DNA from: Paramormyrops kingsleyae
Taxonomy: Eukaryota > Chordata > Actinopteri > Osteoglossiformes > Mormyridae
Length of the DNA: 64,000 bases
Reading direction: 5' to 3'
Assembly: GCF_048594095.1 (NCBI RefSeq)
Contig: NC_132820.1
Span: forward strand, 10,008,001 to 10,072,000
Made by a program: the position numbers and the translations under genes. The first letter of the stretch is position 1, and every line of letters begins with the position of its first letter. The notes under the pieces are model-generated. The model saw only the letters and a list, made by a program, of their open reading frames with translations. It made no database searches and was not told where the DNA came from. This document shows, piece after piece, positions 50,001 to 59,600 of the stretch.

Positions 50001-53000
50001 GTGGGAGCAGAAGTACCTGGAGGAGAGCGTCATGAGACAGTTCGCCATGGACGCTGCCGCCACTGTCGCCACACAGAGGTGGGTGGTCATATCCCAACCA
50101 CGGTCTATAGACCAAGACTGCCAACGTTGGTCAGCTGGCTGGCAAACCTGCTATAGACCACTAATTGAATCTGTTCTCACGTTTGATATCATGTCTTGGC
50201 ATAACCCTCTTACTGTTAAACTAGAGTTTTGATTCAAAGTCAGATGTTAATCAGGCGAGTAAGACAGCAGGGGCAACTTGACTTTCGCTGTCCGAGTTGT
50301 ACTCTCATCAACCTCTAGGAAACCCAGGATCCATCCCACCCCATCACCACCGGACAGTGCTACAGATTTCTTCTCGCCAGGGAGATTACATATGAAAAGT
50401 AGCTTATTCCCTCGGCCATTAGCACATTAAACGCTTCAAAATGCGTGTTCTTACTGGCTTGGTAATTTTTATTGGCTGATTTTATGACAGATGTTGTATT
50501 ATGTACGAGCTGTGTCTAAGAGATAAAGTTTTCTTGGACCTCGAATCTTCGACCCTCCTTGGCACCGTAGGCGTTTTTTTTGAAGGTCTTAAATCCTGGA
50601 GGCCCTTTAGGACAGAAGGATGAGGGAGTTTTTTTTTCCCTCGTAGGGACACATCGGCTGGGATCAGTCACTCCCCCACCAGCAGTTATGACACCTCTGT
50701 GGAGGCACGGATCCAGAAGGAGGAGGAGGAGATTCTGATGGCCAACCGCCGCTGCCTGGACATGGAGAGCAGGTGAGATACACCCCCCCCCCCCCAGCAG
50801 CTAGCCTGCATTGTCAAGAATAAGCATTACTGAGGACATGATTACCTCATGAACACTGTGGAGCCAGGATTAGTTTCTGATGACTTCCAGTGCCCAGTAA
50901 TTTTGAGAGTATTACCCCAATCAAAGACCGTGAAGTCTTTAGCTGCAGGCAAAAAATGAATAGTGTGTTGGTTGGACTTCGCCTTAATTACGTCTTGGGC
51001 GGAAAGTCGGTGGGATTGTTGTTGGTCCTTAGAAGCTTTGAAAAGCCTCATGGTTCAAAAAGGACCTTGTAGCCTTGGCGTCATCCTGCATTCCAGTTCT
51101 GTCGAGTTGACATCGGGACTCTGGACACTGAGGCCTACTGTTGTTTTCCAAAAACCAAAATATTTACTCGTTTGGTTGTCGTTCCCATTTTCGGTTGCCA
51201 AGGACGGTGTGCCATGCCTGGCACCGTAGTTTTAGTGCGTAGCCGCTGGCACCCAGTAAATTTCCATAAGCGTACTACGACACTTACGGCCAGCGAGGAC
51301 CTCATGTGACCTCATCAGCCATGTGACCTCATCAGCCATGTGACCTCATCACCCGTTTGACCTTAACCCCCAAAAGGATCAAGAGCCTCCATGCCCAGAT
51401 CATCGAGAAGGACGCCATGATCAAGGTGTTGCACCAGCGCTCGCGTAAGGATCCCGGCAAGTCGGATGCGCCGTCGACCATGCGGCCCTGCAAGTCGCTC
51501 ATGTCCATCGCCAACGCGGGCAGCTCGGGGCTGCTGTCGCACTCGCTGGGCCTGAGCAGCAGCCCCATCACAGAGGAGCGCAAGGACGACCGCAGCTGGA
51601 AGGGAAGCCTGGGTAAGTGCCACGCGGGGCAGAGCGTTAGCACTTTGGGAATTACAGGATCATGGGGATTTCCTGCCTCAACACCACCCTGGCCCGGGGG
51701 GACAAATGCCTCCAAGAATACTGAGAAACACAGGCGGTTTTTATATTAGCATGCAAATGACCTGAAACCGGACATCACTCTTATTAACCACTAGAGGGCA
51801 CCACACATTCCCTTTAGGGCAGTTTGAATACCTAACGTTGAATAACGACTTTAAAAGATTACAGTTTCAAATCCCTCAAGTGACTTCTGTGGCAAATGAT
51901 TTCTGTGTCTGATTCCGAAATCCCATGTTTATCCTACGGGGCCAAAAGAGGATCGAAACAACATGTAGAGAAGGAGGGTCTTGTCCAAAAGCTGTGTACG
52001 AACACACCTGTCAGGTATGGGTTGGACGAGTTGACATTGTTTGGAGTCCATATCTCAAAAACTGTGGGAGGAGAAGCGACAGATTACATGTTCGCTTTGC
52101 AGTCACGCTAATTAGATTTATTAGATAAATTTGTCTGCTTAGTGGCAAAAATGGTAACGAACAGCGGTTGTGTCTCACAGCACTTGTTCCATGACTCTTT
52201 AAAGTGCACACGGGGCACAGAGCTGGGATTGTCACATGACTTAACTCTTTCCCTGAACGGCAGATGCGTTCCCTTGTAGTTTCCATGGTTACAGTGCTTG
52301 GCTAACGTCACGTGATGATGACCTGCAGTTTCTGCGTGTGGACTTTCCCGCACATTCAGGGGTTCTGCTGGGCCCCGAGTTCCGCGCGGACTCCCTACGG
52401 GCCGAGTCCATCTCCTCGTCGCCCTCACCCGTGTTCCCGTCCGCTCCCATGGTGGCCGGACACTCCAAGACGGGCAGTCGGGACAGCTGTACCCAGACCG
52501 ACAAAGGACAGGAGTCTGGAAAAGCTGCTGGTGCCGGCGCGGCCCCTGCCTCTGCCACTCTGCCCTCCACCTTGGCGCCGACCCGCATCACCAGTCCAAG
52601 TCCAGTGTACATCCCAGACCGCATCGCAGGTACAAACCCAGCACATGACCACTGACCCGATTCCCCTTTAAGCACTGGCAGCTATTTAAATCCACATCGG
52701 GACTGTTAAACCCTGGTCACTCTAAACTCCAATCCCAGACAGGACTTGTTCTGTCATATTTAAACCAGGGAGCACATCAGAATTAGCACAAAACATCAAG
52801 TAGGTTCCAATAGCGTTTTAATAACACCAAGCTTAAATGTTTGCTTAGACAGAACCAGCATGAGAAGCACTGCTAAAAAAAAACCCCTTTAGGAATAACT
52901 GGAGAAATCAATCTTTGAATTCCACCCCATCGATCACCAAATAGTCTAACCCACTTCCTATTGGTTACCTCTGTTGGCTTCCATTGGGTAGGAAGGTCAC

Positions 53001-53241
53001 TGATCGCAGAACAATAATCTCATCCATTGTGGCATTCCTCCAATCATCTGAAGCTGGGGTTTGACACACAGGTGACAACAATGAAAGGTTGGATGCCACA
53101 CTAAGTCCCGCCTCTCTCCCCTCCCCAGATGTTCCCGTGTTCCACAGCAGCACGCTGGAGCGGAGACAGCCTACACAGTCACTGCCACAACTCATAACGC
53201 AGCCCGAGATGGACAGCGAGATGGTGGAGATCCTCATCTGA
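38055..53241 (+). CDS. amot: Angiomotin (p130 form), Hippo-pathway and tight-junction scaffold, 11 coding exons
   Basis: Exons: 38055-38953, 40464-40983, 41763-41907, 43731-43823, 44895-45040, 46578-46727, 49879-50078, 50647-50772, 51377-51612, 52360-52629 and 53129-53241; 965 aa (human p130 is 1084). All junctions are GT-AG and in phase. The N-terminal half has the YAP/NEDD4 WW-binding motifs LPTY (125-128), PPDY (247-250) and PPEY (293-296), and the LATS site HVRSLS (194-199). Low-complexity Gln, Gly and His runs are also present. Then comes the angiomotin coiled-coil domain (RAQQMVEMLSDENRLLKQE through DMTKWEQKYLEE and RIQKEEEEILMANRR). The C-terminus MVEILI is the PDZ-binding tail; human AMOT ends EYLI and AMOTL2 ends EILI, but the rest (SVGAAFYVTGV, EPQGQEL, GSRDSCTQTD, FHSSTLERR) is AMOT-like. 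It tethers YAP/TAZ, actin and polarity complexes at junctions. Start chosen to match the human MRNSEEQ start; the frame runs on upstream without support. Confidence 0.95.
39253..39480 (+). repeat. 31-bp tandem repeat, about 7 copies, in amot intron 1
   Basis: The unit begins GTAGAGTCCTGTAGCGGAAT and continues GTAGGACTTTT. The first two copies are identical; later ones diverge (for example GTAGAGTCCTTTAATAGAAT). The period stays at 31 bp. Confidence 0.9.
40150..40313. mobile_element. Palindromic MITE copy A, amot intron 1
   Basis: The arms are AGAGGTGGAAAGTTCAGGTC...CAACCAGTTGAGTAC and its inverse, folding the element on itself. The right tip is decayed (GAACTGTACAACTCTGG). A second copy lies at 57228-57392. 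Confidence 0.8.
41510..41680 (+). mobile_element. SINE copy (head and body), amot intron 2
   Basis: The head GTGGCTTAGTGGGTTTAGAG is followed by B box GGTTGCTAGTTGAAATCCCC and a body CAGGGTCAGCAGAGTGGTTT. It then has CTTAAGCAAAGCCCTTAACC and GGGACTGTTTGACCCTGC. It lacks the LINE-type tail. This copy shows the unexpanded form of the segment that became a minisatellite at 58191. Confidence 0.7.
42000..42155 (+). mobile_element. Diverged SINE-like fragment, amot intron 3
   Basis: GGTGTGGCAGAGCGCTTATG, then CTGGGTCAAGTCCAAGG (B-box-like), and GCGCAAATGGATAAAAGTTA near the 3' end. Similar in plan to the other SINEs here but poorly conserved. Confidence 0.4.
43917..44190. mobile_element. MITE copy without the nested insertion, amot intron 4
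   Basis: The ends are TGGGTGTTTCTCAATA and its inverse CATTGAGAAACCCCCA. The internal blocks GAGGATGGTAAAAATC, CGGTTGCATCCTCGCC and GGCAAGTTAGCAAGACGG match the copy at 2663-3934 (opposite orientation). It carries nothing corresponding to the 955-bp insertion. Confidence 0.75.
44430..44760 (+). mobile_element. Second-family SINE copy, amot intron 4
   Basis: Head GGCAGTAATGTTGCCTCACA with a B-box-like GGGGTTGAACCCTGCG, then GTGTGTGTGGAGTCTGCATG and a later CAGTCCAATGACATGCAGTT block. It looks interrupted by GC-rich sequence around 44538-44640. Confidence 0.5.
46761..47161 (+). repeat. 400-bp compound (CA)n/(CAGA)n microsatellite, amot intron 6
   Basis: It consists almost wholly of CACA and CAGACA units, with repeating modules such as CAGACAGACACACACACACG spaced tens of bases apart. 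It starts only 34 bases after the exon 6 donor (46728). Long open frames on both strands here are repeat artefacts. Confidence 0.97.
47318..47414. repeat. Perfect hairpin, 42-bp arms and 13-nt loop, amot intron 6
   Basis: The left arm (47318-47359) begins CACTATATTTCCCTTGAACA. The right arm (47373-47414) is its exact reverse complement. It is AT-rich and non-coding. Confidence 0.95.
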
Positions 53242-55420
53242 GCCCACTGATCTGGGGGGGGGGGGGGGGGGGGGGTGATCCTGTGCACACTACACACTAA
53301 CTAACATCTCTCTAAGAAAAAAAAAAACTGTAAAAAGGTGAAGGATCTCTTTCTTTTCATCCTCTTGTAGTGGTAGCTGACAGACGTGTGTAAATGCACT
53401 ACTGCTTGTGAGTGAGATTGTGTAGCAGAGACCCTGTACGCCCTTCGTACTTTTTGTCCCCTCCTGCGATCCGTTATTCTTCTGTACAGTATTGCTGGGG
53501 TTACTTCTAACCCTCCGGACCAAACGTGTTTCTTACCCTTAATCATTTGTTGCACTATTTTTGTTTTTTTTCTTTGCATTTTTCCCCCCAGTTTGCTACC
53601 TTTTCTCCCCCCAGTCTGGCTATTTATGAGTAGCTTATATTTACAGATTAAACTAGGCACTTGGGTAGCAAGCAATAGCATTTTAAACCTGTACATATTG
53701 TACTATGATACTGTAGGGCAGGTTGTTTTTTTTAGTTTCTTTTGTAAAATCGGAATGGGATAGACTTGTCACTGCGAAGAGGAGAAGCACTGGAAAAGCA
53801 GTGTCCAGCTCCTGTCTGGAAACGATCCTGTAACTGCGCTTGAACACTGAAGGGACCAGTGACCCCACTGGCCTGGGGTCACTCCGACCACGCTCGGGTA
53901 CGAGCCGGGTGCATCGAGCCCAGTCGGTGCCAAACCACACGGCCTCCCAAACGTCCCGCCCCAGTGCAGATTGGAAAAGGGTTTTTGTTTTTCGGGGGGG
54001 GTCTGCTTCAGCCTGGACTTTCTTCGGTTAAACCACACACGTGTTTCCACCAAGATGGCCGGTCCAACATTTCACCGTGTCGCATTCCCAGAGGGTCCCA
54101 GTTGCTCTGTGGAGCCCCCTACTCTCCCCAAGCCTGGGTGTCATTTCCCAAACCGGAATTCCGGGCTCAGGGCCACCCACCCCTCTGCCCATTCCTTTCG
54201 CTGATCTCCGAAAGCCTCCTGCAGAGGAAAGATGTGGCCCTGGGGGTCTCTGTAGGGTAGCAAGGGAACACAACAGGGGCAGGTACCTACATCGAGCAGT
54301 ATTAGCCATGTCAGGCTAACCGGATCGGCGAGACCGATAGACCGCTGCAGAACAATTCCGTCAATCCATCCATCATCCGACCGCTTGTCCTGGGGGGTTA
54401 CAAGGAAAGTCAAAGGGAAGCCACTGCTGTCAGTTGTGACTGATGGCAACCTCACCCCCCCCCCCCACAAATGCCTGAAGCTGGTTTGCAACCTTCCCAG
54501 CTACACGTGTGGAGTATAAGGTGATCTGTGATGAGCACTCAGCACCTGCCAGGACACATGCCTCAGTATTGATACACATTCAGACACACAGAGCTAACCT
54601 GGAGCGCCGTGTGCCAGAGACTGGGCCCCCTAGTGGAAGTCTGCTGCTTTTCAGCCTACACCTGTCCATCCTGTTTCACATTTCTTTTTACAACTCATTT
54701 GAAATGCTCACATTTCGCTTTATTTTTTTATCTGATTTACTTTTGAAAGTCTTTTTTTTTTTTAAACAGGAATAACACGATCTTTTTGTTACTGTAGGAA
54801 CATGTGTTCCGGGGTATTTTTGGTAGCAAAAAAAGTCACAGCAGCAAAACCTGACAGTAAGCAGCAGCGTCGTGTGTGTTTTTATGAAAAGGGAATTTCC
54901 GTGGGTTATATTTAGAAGACCGTCGCAGTATCAGTTCAGCTTCTAAACAATGTTGACACGCTTGCAGGAAATCTGTTAACTAGCTGGATGTCCGGACAAT
55001 AGCAGGATTCATGCTCTCGTACCCGTACCCAGCTCAGTGTATCGGCTTGGCAAATTTTTCAGCAGTTCCTCCGGAACGACTCACTGCCACGTCTCGTGGA
55101 GTCGTCCGAGTTTCATCTCGCCAAAGGCTTTCCTGATAAAATTCGGCATTTTTCAAAAAAAAATTTTTTGCCAGTGTTACATACCCATCAAAACTTCGAA
55201 ATCTCAGCCTAACGCCCGCCGTTGTGACCTCTCTGTTTCCATGCGGGAGACACAGAGGATGTTTTTTGAAAAGCGGTTGAAATCAACCGGAATAAAATTG
55301 AATGTTTCTTTACAGAAACTGATAAAACGTTGGTGTCCCAATTGGGGAAGATCAATTTCAGCCTGCATATGGTCGCAATGGGGATTTATGTGTGTGTGTA
55401 TTTTTTAATAAATTTCTTTG
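53242..55420 (+). other. amot 3' UTR
   Basis: A G22 run begins 12 bases after the stop codon (53254-53275). Candidate poly(A) signals are GGAATAAAATTG at about 55293 and TTTTTAATAAATTTC (AATAAA 55407-55412). Human AMOT also has a long 3' UTR. Contains a C10 run near 54460. Confidence 0.55.
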
Positions 55421-55922
55421 GGTTTCACTTCTTTTCCTTACGGTTTGTGCTCCTTTTGTAAAGTAGCATTTCTGTGTTTTTCTACAAAGTCCACCACAGC
55501 GATGCTGCTTCCTGCAAGTGTACAGTCACAGTCCAAATCGAGCAGGTCGCACCGCAGTCTCTGTCTGTGGTTTGGGCTCCTGCACCTAAAACAAGCTTCA
55601 AATTACTTAGTTTAAATGTTTAACATTAACTTAAAAAGTGTTTCTTTTCTTAATTAAAGAAAAGCAGCATGAAAAGCATGTTTCTATTTTATTTGCCATT
55701 AGTATTTCAGCACATTTTGTGTAAGCTTAAAAATCACTATTAAAAGAATGCTTTATTTTATACATCATTTAATCTTCTGTGTAACAGGCATTTTTTAAAT
55801 TCACATTTTGACCCTAAGGGGGCAGCACTACCATCCACCCATGCCCCCATTTGTGCCTGGCCAACTTACAGCACCCCAATTCCAGCCACACACACCTCCC
55901 AGATCCATGTTACATCACTAGG

Positions 55923-55963
<41 letters not shown>

Positions 55964-56200
55964 CCAGTGTCCTGCGTGGTGTACATTCCTCGCTACACCT
56001 ATCAGGATTAACTCGACCTGTATGAAAGAACGAGGGGAAAACTTCAGACCTAAATCACCGCACTGCAAGTATCTCCCACATGCAAGTATCTCCCACATGC
56101 AAGCTGACAGACCCTTGGTTCCAAGTCAAAATGGAGCCCGTTCTGTCGTAAACTCAAATCACAGCCAGAACGAAGATGCTTCAGACATGGATGAGTTGGA
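55421..56200. other. Intergenic gap between convergent amot and mff
   Basis: About 0.8 kb without a gene. It holds a (TG)n microsatellite at 55923-55960 and a small tandem duplication of GCAAGTATCTCCCACAT near 56066-56100. Confidence 0.5.
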
Positions 56201-56204
56201 AATT

Positions 56205-56665
56205 AATCTTCGAACAAATACTTTTATTTATTAACAGCAAGCTAACGGTGCTGAGTAATCGTAACAGTGCATGCATCACAATGATAAAATGATGATAAAA
56301 ATTAAAGTCTTCACAGGAGTATGAGACACTAAAAACGCATGTTAAATATCCAACTACAGCAACTACCATTAACGTATTGATGGCCACGTGCGATAAACTT
56401 GCATTTCATCCAGATGTTGAAAAGTTCTCATATTGCTCTGTTTTCAGTTGCTACACACATCGCAAATTGATATATTTACCCTTCGTCCATGTTTCAGTTC
56501 GTAAGCACAGTTGTTGGGTTGAAGTCCTGCTTGATGACATAGACCATGCCGGGGTCACGGAGGTCACGGGCTGAGTTCGGTCCTACCTGTCCAGCTATCT
56601 ACCGCTCTTCTGCCGTCTGCATGTGCGTATCTGCGACCCCAGTGCGGCTACACAGTTGCGGGCTA
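56205..56665 (-). other. mff 3' UTR with overlapping poly(A) signals
   Basis: Two overlapping AATAAA signals on the minus strand (TTTATT at 56223-56228 and 56227-56232 on the plus strand) lie about 440 bases past the mff stop. Nothing else is recognised. Confidence 0.5.
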
Positions 56666-59600
56666 CTATCTGCGCAGCCAGAGCCAGCCGTTGAGCAGAC
56701 AGGCGGAAATCAGCAGGGAGAACAGCAGCTGCTCGCTCTGCCGACGCTCCGCGTTCTGCCGCTCCAGGGCTGCCAGCCGTCGGTTCATTTTCACCACCTG
56801 GGGGGTGCCGGCAACACATCCGGGTCACATCCTGAGCTCCATCTAGCCCCAAAGCCCCATCCGTTCCGCCCGGAGACTCACGAAACCCACGTCAGCCCGG
56901 GAACGCCGGAAGCTCACCGGAACCCGTTCCGTTTCTAAACATCGGAATCCAAGTTCCGAAAAGATGCCCAACTACGATAACTCTGAGCAAAGTATTTAAC
57001 TGTAACTGCTGCAATAAAATGCCAACAGTGTGAACGGATAGAAATGTTAGAAATGGTAAGACGTCCGTCCACAAAAGGATGATACTGTATCACACCGAGT
57101 TTCCACACTCAGTATACACACTGAACTAAAAAGGTAACCGAAATTAAGCTTAATATTTTAAGTGGGAATGTAACATGGGAGGAATTAAGACAGCATCTTT
57201 AAACCTGCTAATCTCACTGTCTAATACCAGAGGTGGAAAGTTCAGGTCCGCAAAGCACAAATCCAGACTGAGATTCTGCTTCAACCAACCAGTTGAGTAT
57301 AAAGAGTCTCAGACACTGAGTACTCAAACGGTTGGTTGAAACAAAATCTCGGCCTGGATTTGTGCTTTGCGGACTTGAACTTTCCACCTCTGACTAATAC
57401 CTTTATAATCCAAGTTTCAAAAGACAAAGGGTAGAACCGTTCCAGCTCTTGTGGCTTGAACGCCACAGCACAAAGCCAGACGTTCATATAGAGGCACATC
57501 CAAGGAAGAGGAAGAATTACTATGCAAATCTGGCTGGGTGAAAGGCTTTTTGAATGCTTTGTTAAAGTATGAATTTGACAATGTACAAAGCCTTAAAACC
57601 TGCAGACTGCAATGACTCCCCCTGGTGGCACTACAGATAATTACAAGTCTTGAAAAAAAAAAATACTGAAAAATGTCCCCTGTACTGAACACTTCAGCCA
57701 CTAGGGGCAATGCTTTGTCATTCTATTTAGAGTGTAGAAGCCTCAGAAAGACACACAGGTAAGGCAGGACAGGGGACGACGTGTCCGGAAACTCACCTGT
57801 CTCCGTAAAACGAGGAACTCGACATTGCCCCCGTCGTCATCCTCTGCCAGCCATTCCGTTGTGGTACTGCCTCGGGAGAAAGGAACACAAATTAGCTCAG
57901 AGTAAGAAGCCCAAGTTAACAGATGGTTAACAGAGTGTGCTATCCCAGCTGCCATCAAACTGATGACTCGGATACTTTGAGGACTAACCTAACCATTGCA
58001 AGAAATGATTTGTTTTTTGGTTTGTGTTCACAGGGCTGACTTTTACAAGGCTAGTTTAGGGAAGTGACTTCAAAGGTGATCCTTGCTGAGGTAATTAGAT
58101 TATTACATTTAATTTTATATAGCAGACGTTTTTAACTAAAGCACCGTACATTTTTGAGAAAGTGGGTCAGACAGTCCCCGGAGCAACTGGGGGTTAGGGG
58201 CCTCGTTCAAGCACCTGACAGTGAGGGTTAGGGGCCTCGCTGAAGGGCCCGACAGTGAGGGGTAGGGGCCTCGCTGAAGGGCCCGACAGTGAGGGGTAGG
58301 GGCCTCGCTCAGGGGCCCGACAGTGAGGGGTAGGGGCCTCGCTGAAGGGCCCGACAGTGAGGGGTAGGGGCCTCGTTCAGGGGCCCGACAGTGAGGGGTA
58401 GGGGCCTCGCTGAAGGGCCCGACAGTGAGGGGTAGGGGCCTCGCTCAGGGGCCCGACAGTGAGGGGTAGGGGCCTCGCTGAAGGGCCCGACAGTGAGGGG
58501 TAGGGGCCTCGCTCAGGGGCCCGACAGTGAGGGGTAGGGGCCTCGCTCAGGGGCCCGACAGTGAGGGGTAGGGGCCTCGTTCAAGCACCTGACAGTGAGG
58601 GTTAGGGGCCTCGCTGAAGGGCCCGACAGTGAGGGTTAGGGGCCTCGCTGAAGGGCCCGACAGTGAGGGTTAGGGGCCTCGCTAAAGGGCCCGACAGTGA
58701 GGGTTAAGGGCCTCGCTGAAGGGCCCGACAGTGAGGGGTAGGGGCCTCGCTCAGGGGCCCGACAGTGAGGGGTAGGGGCCTCGCTCAGGGGCCCGACAGT
58801 GAGGGGTAGGGGCCTCGTTCAAGCACCTGACAGTGAGGGTTAGGGGCCTCGCTGAAGGGCCCGACAGTGAGGGTTAGGGGCCTCGCTGAAGGGCCCGACA
58901 GTGAGGGTTAGGGGCCTCGCTAAAGGGCCCGACAGTGAGGGTTAAGGGCCTCGCTGAAGGGCCCGACAGTGAGGGTTAAGGGCCTCGCTGAAGGGCCCGA
59001 CAGTGAGGGGTAGGGGCCTCGTTCAGGGGCCCGACGGTAAAATCACTTTGCCGGCACAGATTTGAATCGGCATCCTTCTGATTACTAGGGGTGCACCGGT
59101 ACACAAAAATCACGGTTCAGTACAGCAATGTTAAAAGGAACAATCATAAATTGCTTCTTTTTTTCCCCTTTATTAAATGGTGGTTTACTGAACAAAGTAT
59201 GGCTTTCTTAAATAGTCTCTGTCAATATTGCTGCAATCTACTAATAAAAAAGTAAAAATTACTTAAAAGTAAATAAAAATAAATATCTATTTAGATGCAC
59301 ATTTAGAAAATTAACTGCACCTGATCTGTACTGTGTTCACATTAGCAGCTTTCAGCAAGAAATATCGTCTCAAAAAATACAAAGCATAACAAAATAAACA
59401 TTCATTATGATGCACTAAAATACCTGCGCTGTACTTGTACTCACATTAACGATTTCATCTGCCCGTTTCCGAATGTCGCTCGGGGGAAACGCACAAAGGA
59501 TGCTCATTTGCTGTATTGCGTTCGGTACATATGCATGCTAAACTTACATGTACCGTTACACTCCGACCAATTACAGGCACGGTGTCCTGCCCGCCTGAGC

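Noticed and set aside
58191..59036. Regularly spaced repeats resembling a CRISPR array
   Set aside because: The units are head-to-tail with no unique spacers, in a vertebrate intron. It is a minisatellite.
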